64,000 bases of DNA. Source: Chryseobacterium shigense. GTDB taxonomy: Bacteria > Bacteroidota > Bacteroidia > Flavobacteriales > Weeksellaceae. A program made the position numbers and the translations under genes. Of the stretch, positions 17,145 to 24,600 are shown piece by piece. The notes below the pieces were generated by a model. It had not been told where the DNA came from, searched no databases, and worked only from the letters and a program-made list of their open reading frames with translations. The stretch spans positions 1,159,336-1,223,335 of the forward strand of contig NZ_FTNY01000001.1 of assembly GCF_900156575.1 (NCBI RefSeq), in the 5' to 3' direction. Each line of letters opens with the position of its first letter. Position 1 is the first letter of the stretch.

Positions 17145-18203
17145 TTAAAACTGCATCACATCCTTCACTACTCCGTTATTCTGAGTGTATTGAAGTAATT
17201 CTTTTTCAATAAATATTTTGATCTTTTCTTCTGAAGCATCCTTTGGAAATAAGACATGAACATTTGCCCCTGCATCCAGTGTGAAAAATAAAGGAAGTCC
17301 TGTTTGTCTTCTGAATTCCCAGATTGTATTGATCACCTCCATGGTTCCGGTTTTCATCAGAATAAAGGCTGGATCACTCATCATCATCATGGCATGAAGG
17401 GTGAGCGCTTCATGTTCAACTAATTTAATAAAGTGCTCCATATGGCCGCCTTTGAGAATTTCCTTCATCGGAACAAAATTTTCTCTTGCTTCCTGAAATC
17501 TTCTTTCAGCGTAAGGATTGGTATTCATCAGGCCGTGTCCTACGGTGGAAGAAACACTTTTCTGACCTTCATGGATTAATAAAACCCAGTCGTTGAAGTT
17601 TTTGAACACCTCATGAATCTCAGAATCAGGATATTTTACGGCAAATAAGTCCGAACTTCCTTCTACCTCATCGGAAACTCCCCATACAACCAATCCGTTG
17701 TACAAACTTCTGCAAGCGCTGCCACTTCCCAATCTAGCTAAAAATGATGCTTTTCTTAAAGATTCTTCTTCCGAAACCTTTTCTGAAAATAATTCATCCA
17801 GTTTCATCAGACATTTGGCTATTGCTCCAAATCCCGAAGCGGAACTTGCAATCCCGGAACTGTGCGGAAAGGTATTTTCTGTTCTGATGATGTACTTTCC
17901 TTTCAATATCCATGGAAGATATTGCTCGATATTTTTAAAATATTTCTCTATTTTTTCTGCAAACTTCACCTCTTCATTTCCTGCAAGGAAGGTCTGTACA
18001 GAAAAAGATTCGTCAGCCAAAAACTCCATAGAAGTATTGGTCTTACAGTGATTCAGAGTATAACTGATACTCGGATTGGCAGGAATCTGGTTTTCATATT
18101 TACCCCAATATTTGATCAGGGCAATATTGGACGGACAGCTTTCTGAAACGGTCTCCGTATGAATGTTGAAATTTTGTTTTCCTAGAAATTCTTGTGTTGT
18201 CAT
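17145..18203 (-). CDS. mvaD: Diphosphomevalonate decarboxylase
   Basis: This 352-residue GHMP-kinase-fold enzyme converts mevalonate 5-diphosphate to isopentenyl diphosphate with ATP hydrolysis. CPSNIALIKYWGKYE (about residues 23-37) and the phosphate-binding loop FPHSSGIASSASGFGA (about 110-125) are diagnostic. It shows that the mevalonate route, not the MEP route, supplies isoprenoids, as in other Flavobacteriia. The C-terminal DAGANVHVLF supports the family. Other mevalonate genes are not in the window. Confidence 0.94.
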   Translation of the reverse strand: MTTQEFLGKQNFNIHTETVSESCPSNIALIKYWGKYENQIPANPSISYTLNHCKTNTSMEFLADESFSVQTFLAGNEEVKFAEKIEKYFKNIEQYLPWILKGKYIIRTENTFPHSSGIASSASGFGAIAKCLMKLDELFSEKVSEEESLRKASFLARLGSGSACRSLYNGLVVWGVSDEVEGSSDLFAVKYPDSEIHEVFKNFNDWVLLIHEGQKSVSSTVGHGLMNTNPYAERRFQEARENFVPMKEILKGGHMEHFIKLVEHEALTLHAMMMMSDPAFILMKTGTMEVINTIWEFRRQTGLPLFFTLDAGANVHVLFPKDASEEKIKIFIEKELLQYTQNNGVVKDVMQF

Positions 18204-18383
18204 AGTCTGATTTAAAATGGTAAAACGCTTTTATTTACCCACAATAGGCACAAAAGAATCTTAACACTTAAGTTATTGATAAAGTTAATAAAACTGTCGA
18301 TTCGAGGCTACTTAGGTTTTCAAAAATCTTTGATTTTTTATTTGAAAAGCCGTGGGTATCTTTGTGGTTCAGATGGTTTTATT

Positions 18384-20153
18384 TTAATACATTTTTTCTA
18401 TAATATCTGCATATTTTTTAAGAACCACATTTCTTTTAACCTTCAATGTAGGGGTTATTTCTCCGGTATTAATGTCAAATTCAGCTGGCATCAGGGTGAA
18501 CTTTTTCACTTTCTCATAGTCTGCCAGATGTTCCTGTAATTCTTTAATTTTTTCTTTATACAAATTGATGATCTTATCATCTTTTACAATTTCCTCCCAC
18601 TTGGTGAAAGGAATATTATTTTTCTTTATATAATCCTGTAAAAATTCAAAATTAGGGACAATAAGAGCCGATACAAACTGCCTGCCTTCTGCTACCAGCA
18701 TGATCTGCTGGATGAAATTATTATTGGTCAGAAGGTTCTCTATTTGTTGTGGTGCTATGTATTTCCCGTTGGAGGTCTTCATCAGATCTTTAATCCTGTC
18801 TGTGATGATCAGGTTTCCTTTATCGTCAAATTTTCCGGCATCCCCGGTTTTGAACCATCCGTCTTCCGTGAAAACTTTCTGAGTTTCTTCAGGCTTATTG
18901 TAATAGCCTTTCATAATGCCATTTCCTCTGGCCTGGATCTCATCGCTTTCACCGATGCGGATTTCTACACCTGGTAAAGGTTTTCCGCTGGTTGCATGTT
19001 CAAAATGAGTCAGCGGGAAAAGGGTCAGGGTAGCTGTTGTTTCAGTCAGTCCATAGCCTACGGTCACATGAATGCCTACAGAGTCGAAGAACCTGGTGAC
19101 TTCTGGTGACAATGATGCTCCCCCGCAAGGTAAGAACCAGAGTCTCCCGCCCATTTTCTCTTTAATTTTGCTGAAAACCAGCATATCGGCAACAGATTCT
19201 TTCAGTTTTAGCCCAAAAGGAATCGGCTTTTCGTTCCTTCTCAATTCTGCAGTTTGCCATCCTGTTGCCAGTGCCCAGTCGAAGATTTTTTTCTTCACAG
19301 ATGAACCTTCTTCTGCTTTTTCTAAAACTCCGGCATATACTTTTTGGAAAAATCGGGGTACCGCACACATCATGGTAGGTTTTACTTCTTCCAGAGCTTT
19401 GGCAATATTTTTCGGGTCTTCCAGAAAATATACCCTGGCTCCTCCATAAAGGCAAAGCAAGCTCCAGCTTCTTTCGAAAACGTGGGTCAGAGGTAGGAAT
19501 GCCAGTGAAAGTTCTTCTTCAAAGTTTGTAAACTTAAGAAACTCAAAGTGGGAATCGAATGCTTTAATAAAATTTCCATGGGTAAGCATCACCCCTTTCG
19601 GAGTTCCGGTAGTTCCGGAGGTATAGATCAACGTTGCGGTGTCATCATTTTCTTTGGCACTGATCTCCAGTTTTGAAGAAGACTTTGCAATAAAATCTTC
19701 AAGATAAAAACTGTTGAATTCTTTTTTGATCCAGATTGATTTTTTGGAAACAATGATCATTTCCAATGGGCTTTCTTCTTTATTCAAAAGTTCAAGAGAT
19801 GCGTCATATTGTTCCTGACTTCCAACCAGAACAGCTTTTGCAGATGAATCACTGAAGATATATTCTGCCTGCTCCGCGTTGTTTGTAGAGTAAATAGGAA
19901 CGGTGATAGCGCCAATGGCCATTGAAGCCAGATCAAAGATCATCCATTCAGAAGAGTTATCCGAATAAATGGCTACTTTATCATTTTCCTGAATTCCTGC
20001 ATCTTTCAGTGCATTGGCTGTTTTAAAAACGATCTCGCTCAATTTCTTCCAGCTCAGTTCTTTCCAGGCCTCCTCTTTCTTTTTAAAACCTATCGCTGAC
20101 TTCAACGGATGCTTTTCTACATTTTTTAGGATAATTGCTGCTGCAAGATTCAT
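18384..20153 (-). CDS. Long-chain acyl-CoA synthetase (AMP-binding)
   Basis: This 589-residue ANL-superfamily enzyme adenylates a fatty acid and transfers it to CoA. The P-loop is LIYTSGTTGTPKGVMLTHGN (about 172-191). Other motifs are GYGLTETTATL (A5), GWFKTGD and the late TSNGKYIAPQQIEN containing the region of the catalytic Lys. The length fits the FACL/FadD15-like type. Its start overlaps the stop of the upstream reductase/epimerase by 4 nt (ATGA), so the two are translationally coupled and probably act in one lipid pathway. Confidence 0.93.
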   Translation of the reverse strand: MNLAAAIILKNVEKHPLKSAIGFKKKEEAWKELSWKKLSEIVFKTANALKDAGIQENDKVAIYSDNSSEWMIFDLASMAIGAITVPIYSTNNAEQAEYIFSDSSAKAVLVGSQEQYDASLELLNKEESPLEMIIVSKKSIWIKKEFNSFYLEDFIAKSSSKLEISAKENDDTATLIYTSGTTGTPKGVMLTHGNFIKAFDSHFEFLKFTNFEEELSLAFLPLTHVFERSWSLLCLYGGARVYFLEDPKNIAKALEEVKPTMMCAVPRFFQKVYAGVLEKAEEGSSVKKKIFDWALATGWQTAELRRNEKPIPFGLKLKESVADMLVFSKIKEKMGGRLWFLPCGGASLSPEVTRFFDSVGIHVTVGYGLTETTATLTLFPLTHFEHATSGKPLPGVEIRIGESDEIQARGNGIMKGYYNKPEETQKVFTEDGWFKTGDAGKFDDKGNLIITDRIKDLMKTSNGKYIAPQQIENLLTNNNFIQQIMLVAEGRQFVSALIVPNFEFLQDYIKKNNIPFTKWEEIVKDDKIINLYKEKIKELQEHLADYEKVKKFTLMPAEFDINTGEITPTLKVKRNVVLKKYADIIEKMY

Positions 20154-21163
20154 GAATTCAGCTTTTTGTCGTTAATATAATTGTTAAGATGAAAATCAAC
20201 ACTTTCCTTCACAGGAATAAACTGATAATCAAGCTCTTTTTTTATTTTTTGGTTGGAAATGGTGTTGAGTGATGATATTGATTCAATATTGGACTTTGTA
20301 ATAATTCTTAACTTCGGAATCAGCCACCCGAAAAGGATATTGGCAAGTCTTCCCAAACCTAGCTGAGATTTTGTAAGAATTTTTGCTTCTTTAAGCCCCA
20401 GCTTCGACCTGATCTGCTGTCCAAGCTCTGCATATTTTTTATTTTCAGAAATAAGAATAAACCGTTCTCCGAAAACATTTTTTTCCATGAGTTCAATAGA
20501 AATTTTAGCAGCATCTCTTACATCTACATAGCTTGTCCCTCCGGAGAATGTAAAGCCATTTTTCTCAAAAGTTGGAAAAATATCTCCACTACTCTGCCCC
20601 CAATTTCCACTTCCGATGATCATTCCCGGGTTAACAATAACGGTGTTCAGTCCTTCGGCAGAAGCTCTCCAAACCTCCATTTCAGCAAGGTGCTTGGAAA
20701 TGGCATAGGCAGAGTGTTCTTCTTTCGGGTTAAATTCAGAACTTTCATCAAGCTCACCTTTTTCATTAAAAAGATCCAGAACGGCGATCGTGCTGACGTG
20801 CAGAAATTTTTTCACTCCTGAACCTTCACAGGCAAACAGCAGGTTTTCCGTACCCTTTACGTTGGTATGGTACATCTCTTTTTCATCATGAGGATGGAAA
20901 CTTACTTTTGCGGCACAGTGATAGACCTCATCTACACCTATTAATGCATTCTGTAAAGCATCCTGATCATCAAAATCCACATCTATCCATTCGATCTTAT
21001 TAAAAAAATCATCAGGATGTTCTGTATAGACACTGTAAGAATGCCTCACATCGTTTAAATTGCTACCCGGTCTTTTGGCAGCACGTATGTTTTTCCCCTT
21101 TTTAAGAAGTTCCAAAACGATTACCCTTCCCAGAATTCCGGTCGCACCCGTTACAAAAATCAT
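20150..21163 (-). CDS. NAD-dependent epimerase/dehydratase (extended SDR)
   Basis: This 337-residue protein has the N-terminal nucleotide-binding motif VTGATGILGRVI (GxxGxxG) and the catalytic YAISKHLAEMEV (YxxxK) near residue 150, with HVSTIAVLD before it. It is an extended short-chain dehydrogenase of the dihydroflavonol-reductase/3-beta-HSD-like group. The substrate is unknown. Coupling to the acyl-CoA synthetase downstream suggests reduction of an acyl or hydroxylated lipid, but that is inference. Confidence 0.88.
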   Translation of the reverse strand: MIFVTGATGILGRVIVLELLKKGKNIRAAKRPGSNLNDVRHSYSVYTEHPDDFFNKIEWIDVDFDDQDALQNALIGVDEVYHCAAKVSFHPHDEKEMYHTNVKGTENLLFACEGSGVKKFLHVSTIAVLDLFNEKGELDESSEFNPKEEHSAYAISKHLAEMEVWRASAEGLNTVIVNPGMIIGSGNWGQSSGDIFPTFEKNGFTFSGGTSYVDVRDAAKISIELMEKNVFGERFILISENKKYAELGQQIRSKLGLKEAKILTKSQLGLGRLANILFGWLIPKLRIITKSNIESISSLNTISNQKIKKELDYQFIPVKESVDFHLNNYINDKKLNS

Positions 21164-21494
21164 TAATTATTTACTTGGTTTCCTACTAAAATATAACAAT
21201 ATTTTCTATCCGGCAATTCTTCATTTTTCTGTAGAGATTTCATAAAAAACTGCTTATGCAAATTTGCGATTTTTAAAGCAGAATTCCACTTAATTTAACC
21301 AATATTATCATTATTTCAATCTTTCAATGTCATCCTTTTTAAGTTAATAGAATACCGAATGAATTGTTTCAACCAGAAAAGAGACTAAAGCTTCTCCCTT
21401 TAATTATTTAAGTTTAAAAACTTTAAAAAAAGAAGAGCAAATGCATTCATTGAAAATTAAAGATTTTCATGACGACAGAAATTTGCCGTATCAA

Positions 21495-21550
21495 AATTCC
21501 CCTTCTTTGGAGGGGTGGCGAAAATTCAGAGAATTTTTGACGGGGTGGTC
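21495..21550. repeat. REP-like element CCCCTTCTTTGGAGGGGTGGCG...GACGGGGTGGTC
   Basis: A short hairpin CCCCTTCTTTGGAGGGG is followed by GGCGAAAATTCAGAGAATTTTTGACGGGGTGG, in which AAAATTC/GAATTTT pair and GGGGTGG occurs twice. I recall closely similar words between genes in other Bacteroidota genomes. It lies just beyond the graspetide cluster terminator. Confidence 0.6.
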
Positions 21551-21584
21551 CAATACTCAAGTCCATATTTTCACTCCCGGAAAC

Positions 21585-21616
21585 AAAAAAGCCCTTCAGA
21601 TAGACAAAAGGGCTTT
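21585..21616 (-). terminator. Terminator closing the graspetide cluster
   Basis: On the minus strand the 9-bp stem AAAGCCCTT/AAGGGCTTT (arms 21608-21616 and 21588-21596, 11-nt loop) runs into a T-tract (21590-21585). It is 26 nt past the MvdD-type ligase stop and ends the precursor-ligase transcript. Confidence 0.9.
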
Positions 21617-21641
21617 CAGTATTTAAGTGGTCCTGCTATTG

Positions 21642-22646
21642 TTAAGCCATCACCATATTGTTTCTTCTCGGAGCTTTGTCGCAAAGAACGTCTGCGATAC
21701 TCTTTGAAATAAGATTTTCTTCAGTCAGGTTATCCAGCCAGAAAAATTCTCCTGCTGCATTGATTTCAATGAAATAATATTCGTCTTCAGGGGAAACGAT
21801 GATGTCTATCGCACCATAATCTACATTATACACATCTAAAAGTTCCAGAAGTTTTGCTTCGATATCTGCCGGCAGCTCTGTTCTTACCCATTTGGTCAAA
21901 AGGTTGACGCCGTCTTTTCTCCAGTCCACTTTAGCATCTTCAGACTGTTGGGAATCGATCTCAAAAGCATAAACGTCCTGTCCTACGATGGTCACACGAA
22001 GCTCTTTTTTCTTTTCAATCTTTTTCTGGAACTGCATCGGGCAATACACCAGGGAATCCAGTTCTTCAAGTTTATCCTCCCCTACTACATTGGTAAACAC
22101 TACGCTTTCTACACCGTCTTCATAGATCGCAAAACCGGTCTGCATTTTCGCTACAACATTCTGATGTTTAAGGATGAATTTTCTCGCTTCTTCAGGGTTA
22201 TTGGTCAGGCAGGTTTCAGGAATTTTAAGTCCTAACTTAACCGCTACTTTTAACTGTTCCTCCTTACTGTCCAGTCTTCTGTAAATTCCCGGTTTTCCAA
22301 GAGCATAAGCGTCTACAGATTCTATAAATCCAAAAAGTGTGTTGCGGATTTCTCCCATCGCGGCACCATAGAATTTTTTGTCCATTTCTTCTTTCACTCC
22401 GTTTCCGATATTGTAAGCTCTTCGGTACCAAATGGCAGCGATATCGTCCAAGCGGTACTGTGCATCTTTGGTTTCCAGGATGCTTATCCATTCGCCATCC
22501 TGAAAAATGGTCGACAGTTTATTTTGTATAGGATATAGGTCTACATCGAATCGGATGACCTCACATCCGTTTTTTTCTATATATTCCGTTACTTTCTCGA
22601 TAGAAAAATTATCTGCAGTATGCGTAATAATTAGTATTTTATTCAT
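21642..22646 (-). CDS. cdnC: Graspetide ATP-grasp ligase, ester-forming type (MvdD/MdnC/CdnC-like)
   Basis: This 334-residue enzyme should form side-chain (omega) esters between Thr/Ser hydroxyls and Asp/Glu carboxylates of the precursors at 23687-24484. The sequence follows MdnC closely: N-terminal ILIITHTADNFSIEKV, AAIWYRRAYNIG near 88-99, CPMQFQKKIEKKKELRVTIVG in the middle, VDWRKDGVNLL, and VDYGAIDIIVSPEDEYYFIEINAAGEFFW carrying the metal/ATP-binding acidic residues. MdnC-type ligases act before the amide-forming partner and recognise the PFFxxFLE leader helix. The start overlaps the end of the upstream ligase by 8 nt. The symbol follows the chryseoviridin system as I recall it; family assignment is strong, exact product inferred. 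Confidence 0.93.
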   Translation of the reverse strand: MNKILIITHTADNFSIEKVTEYIEKNGCEVIRFDVDLYPIQNKLSTIFQDGEWISILETKDAQYRLDDIAAIWYRRAYNIGNGVKEEMDKKFYGAAMGEIRNTLFGFIESVDAYALGKPGIYRRLDSKEEQLKVAVKLGLKIPETCLTNNPEEARKFILKHQNVVAKMQTGFAIYEDGVESVVFTNVVGEDKLEELDSLVYCPMQFQKKIEKKKELRVTIVGQDVYAFEIDSQQSEDAKVDWRKDGVNLLTKWVRTELPADIEAKLLELLDVYNVDYGAIDIIVSPEDEYYFIEINAAGEFFWLDNLTEENLISKSIADVLCDKAPRRNNMVMA

Positions 22647-23595
22647 GGATATTCATTCTTTTTATAAGGTTATCGGCAATTCTTTCTGCAATAGGAAAAC
22701 CCAGTTCGTTCTGCAGCATTCCCCATTCTCCCTGAGGATTGACCTCCAGAAAATAATAGGCTCCATCTTTTCCTCTGATCATGTCAATGGCTCCGATATA
22801 AAGTCCCATTTCTTTCATCATGGAAGCAAGACCAGTTCTGACGTCTTCCGGAAGATCATAGCTTGACCAGGAATAATCTCCCTTTCCTACTCTCCAGTCT
22901 GCCTCCTCACTGTTGTTGATCTTTCCCGTAAAAAATTCTCCGGCTATATAAACAATCCTCAATTCATATTGTTTATCAATATAAGGCTGGAAGATCATGG
23001 GACAGTACGTGATGTCTGAAATATGCTCCAAAGTGTCCTCTTCAATGATCATTGTTGAGATAATATTTTCTCCGTTCATGGTCTTTGCAGTCAGGCTATG
23101 AAGTTTGGCAACTGCTTTTCCAGCACAGCATTCATGAAAAAAGGCAATGATTTTCTCTTCATCGTTTGAAAAAATGGTTTGCGGAACCGTCAGTTTGTTT
23201 TCTTTGGCTACTTTTAGCTGAAGCATTTTACTTCCATCAATCTTTCTTTCATTTTCAAAAGGGTTGATCCATGGAACATTTTCTAATACAGTAATCAGGT
23301 TATAGCGAAGGTTGGCATATCCGCTCAGGAATACTTTTCTGTACTCTTCATCCAGTTCGTCAGGAGTACTTATTGCCCAGGCTTTTCTGTGCCATACTCC
23401 TTTGATATCTTTGGAATGAACTGTATTTCCGAATTCGTCTGTCAGTTCAAATGAGTCTGGATTCACACTGATCTTCTGGAAGTGGTTCATACGGTCAGAA
23501 TTCAGTCTGAAATAAGGAATATTTTTAGAAGTCAGATATTCAAAAAAAATATCAATATTGTAAAAATCCTTTGAATGGGTGATGCAGAGAATCAT
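22639..23595 (-). CDS. cdnB: Graspetide ATP-grasp ligase, amide-forming type (MvdC/MdnB-like)
   Basis: This 318-residue ATP-grasp protein is paralogous to its downstream neighbour and matches the MdnB/MvdC branch: ILCITHSKDFYNIDI, KGVWHRKAW, CPMIFQPYIDKQYELRIVYI, and YIGAIDMIRGKDGAYYFLEVNPQGEWGMLQ, where EVNPQGEW is diagnostic. MdnB-type enzymes close the omega-amide between core Lys and a Glu/Asp after the esters are in place. The start is 16 nt after the terminator hairpin that separates it from the precursor genes, so its expression probably depends on read-through. The stop overlaps the next gene by 8 nt. Confidence 0.92.
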   Translation of the reverse strand: MILCITHSKDFYNIDIFFEYLTSKNIPYFRLNSDRMNHFQKISVNPDSFELTDEFGNTVHSKDIKGVWHRKAWAISTPDELDEEYRKVFLSGYANLRYNLITVLENVPWINPFENERKIDGSKMLQLKVAKENKLTVPQTIFSNDEEKIIAFFHECCAGKAVAKLHSLTAKTMNGENIISTMIIEEDTLEHISDITYCPMIFQPYIDKQYELRIVYIAGEFFTGKINNSEEADWRVGKGDYSWSSYDLPEDVRTGLASMMKEMGLYIGAIDMIRGKDGAYYFLEVNPQGEWGMLQNELGFPIAERIADNLIKRMNIHE

Positions 23596-23610
23596 TGGCC
23601 GGTTTTTATT

Positions 23611-23640
23611 AAAAAAGGAAACTTAGTGGTAAGTTTCCTT
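23611..23640 (-). terminator. Strong hairpin terminator/attenuator between precursor and ligase genes
   Basis: A perfect 11-bp stem AAGGAAACTTA/TAAGTTTCCTT with a 4-nt loop (23615-23640) is followed on the minus strand by a T-run (23616-23611). It lies between the last precursor stop (23687) and the first ligase start (23595). Partial read-through would give much more precursor than enzyme mRNA. Confidence 0.88.
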
Positions 23641-23686
23641 TGATTGTGATTGTATTAATACGATTAATATTTATTTTTTTAATGTA

Positions 23687-23914
23687 TTAGTCCAGTGGAA
23701 CAGTTGGAGAATCATCATCTCCGTCAGATGGATATTTCATCGTAACCATAAGATCATCCTGAGGCGAAGTTACGTTATCTACTACAGGTTTTGTGATTAC
23801 ATCTCTTTCAGGAATCGTAATGACACCTCCTCCTTTTACAGTTTCAGGATCTTTAAGTTGCTTTTCCAAGAATGACGCAAAAAACGGCTTCTTTTTTGAA
23901 TTGTTGTCTTTCAT
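23687..23914 (-). CDS. cdnA: Graspetide precursor 3 (microviridin-type core, three upstream TxPxxD units)
   Basis: This is a 75-residue precursor. The leader (1-30) has PFFASFLEKQ at 10-19, the ligase-recognition helix (PFFARFLE in microviridins), and a GGG at 28-30. Three tandem units follow: T33-D38 (TIPERD), T41-D46 (TKPVVD) and T49-D54 (TSPQDD), each a Thr and Asp five residues apart. The core is T58-M-K60-Y-P-S63-D64-G-D66-D67. By analogy with microviridin J the links would be T58-D64 and S63-D66 esters and a K60-D67 amide. The tail DSPTVPLD is unique to this copy. It is the last precursor before the terminator. Confidence 0.92.
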   Translation of the reverse strand: MKDNNSKKKPFFASFLEKQLKDPETVKGGGVITIPERDVITKPVVDNVTSPQDDLMVTMKYPSDGDDDSPTVPLD

Positions 23915-23958
23915 AATAATTGAGTTTGGGTTAAAGTATGATCTTAATTTTGTTCGAT

Positions 23959-24198
23959 TTATACAACAGAATCATCGCCATCTGAAGGATACTTCATCGT
24001 CACCAAAAGATCTTTGTTTGGCGATGTTACATGATCAAAAATCTGTGCTGTAACATTATCTACCGAAGGGGCAGTAATGATGTCGTTGTCTGTGTTGGTA
24101 ATGATTCCTGCTCCTCCCTGAACAGTTTCAGGATCTTTAATCTGCTTTTCTAAAAATGAAGCAAAAAAAGGTTTCTTTTTTGAATTTTCTTCTTTCAT
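23959..24198 (-). CDS. cdnA: Graspetide precursor 2 (microviridin-type core, four upstream Thr-Asp units)
   Basis: This is a 79-residue precursor. The leader PFFASFLEKQ is at 10-19, with GG at 28-29. Four units have Thr exactly eight residues apart: T34-D39, T42-D47 (TAPSVD), T50-D55 (TAQIFD) and T58-D63 (TSPNKD). Units 1 and 3 lack the Pro. The core is T67-M-K69-Y-P-S72-D73-G-D75-D76, followed only by SVV. Predicted links are T67-D73, S72-D75 and K69-D76. It lies between the other two precursors with gaps of 40 and 44 nt, as expected for tandem duplication. Confidence 0.92.
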   Translation of the reverse strand: MKEENSKKKPFFASFLEKQIKDPETVQGGAGIITNTDNDIITAPSVDNVTAQIFDHVTSPNKDLLVTMKYPSDGDDSVV

Positions 24199-24238
24199 AG
24201 TTATTGAGTTGGGTTAATAATTTATATCGCACTATTGC

Positions 24239-24484
24239 TTACAAAATCTCTAATTCTCCTGACTCATCACTGTCAGATGGATACTTCAAAGTTACTACCT
24301 GATCTCTTACCGGAAGGGTTGCATTATCCACAAGTGGTGATGTGGTGACGATATCTCTTGCCGGAAGGGTAACGATATCTGTAATAGGGGTAGTGACAGC
24401 CCCGCCCTGAATGGTTTCCGGATCCTTAATTTGTTTCTCTAAAAATGAAGCAAAGAAAGGTTTTTTTGAGTTTTTCTTTTCCAT
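24239..24484 (-). CDS. cdnA: Graspetide precursor 1 (microviridin-type core, four upstream Thr-Asp units)
   Basis: This is an 81-residue precursor and the first gene of the cluster. The leader PFFASFLEKQ is at 9-18 and GG at 27-28. Units are T31-D36 (TTPITD), T39-D44 (TLPARD), T47-D53 (TTSPLVD, one residue longer) and T56-D61 (TLPVRD). The core is T65-L-K67-Y-P-S70-D71-S-D73-E74, then a tail SGELEIL. It is the only copy with the Asp-Glu pair; the other two have Asp-Asp. Microviridins are serine-protease inhibitors; that activity is inferred, not shown. A candidate promoter lies just upstream. Confidence 0.92.
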   Translation of the reverse strand: MEKKNSKKPFFASFLEKQIKDPETIQGGAVTTPITDIVTLPARDIVTTSPLVDNATLPVRDQVVTLKYPSDSDESGELEIL

Positions 24485-24521
24485 AAGTTAATATATTTAG
24501 TTTTTAGATAAAACTAAAGTA

Positions 24522-24552
24522 CAAAAAATATCAACACGTAGGGAAATACAAA
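24522..24552 (-). promoter_or_regulatory. Candidate promoter of the graspetide precursor operon
   Basis: On the minus strand TTTG (24552-24549) is followed after 18 nt by TATTTTTTG (24530-24522), a one-base-longer variant of TAnnTTTG. It would start transcription about 30 nt upstream of precursor 1. Confidence 0.45.
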
Positions 24553-24600
24553 TTCATTTTAAGAAAATTTTAACTAAATCACTACAAATACGGAATTAAA

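Larger units (their letters stand above)
21164..21641. other. 478-bp region between epimerase and ligase genes, with repeat and terminator
   Basis: The upstream half (to about 21480) is AT-rich and shows nothing recognisable apart from the 5' region of the epimerase gene. The rest holds the GGGGTGG repeat element (21495-21550) and the intrinsic terminator of the graspetide cluster (21585-21616). No small gene is convincing. Confidence 0.6.

Noticed and set aside
23687..24484. Octapeptide repeats of the precursors taken as a CRISPR or DNA repeat array
   Set aside because: The repetition is at the protein level only, and codon text varies between units.
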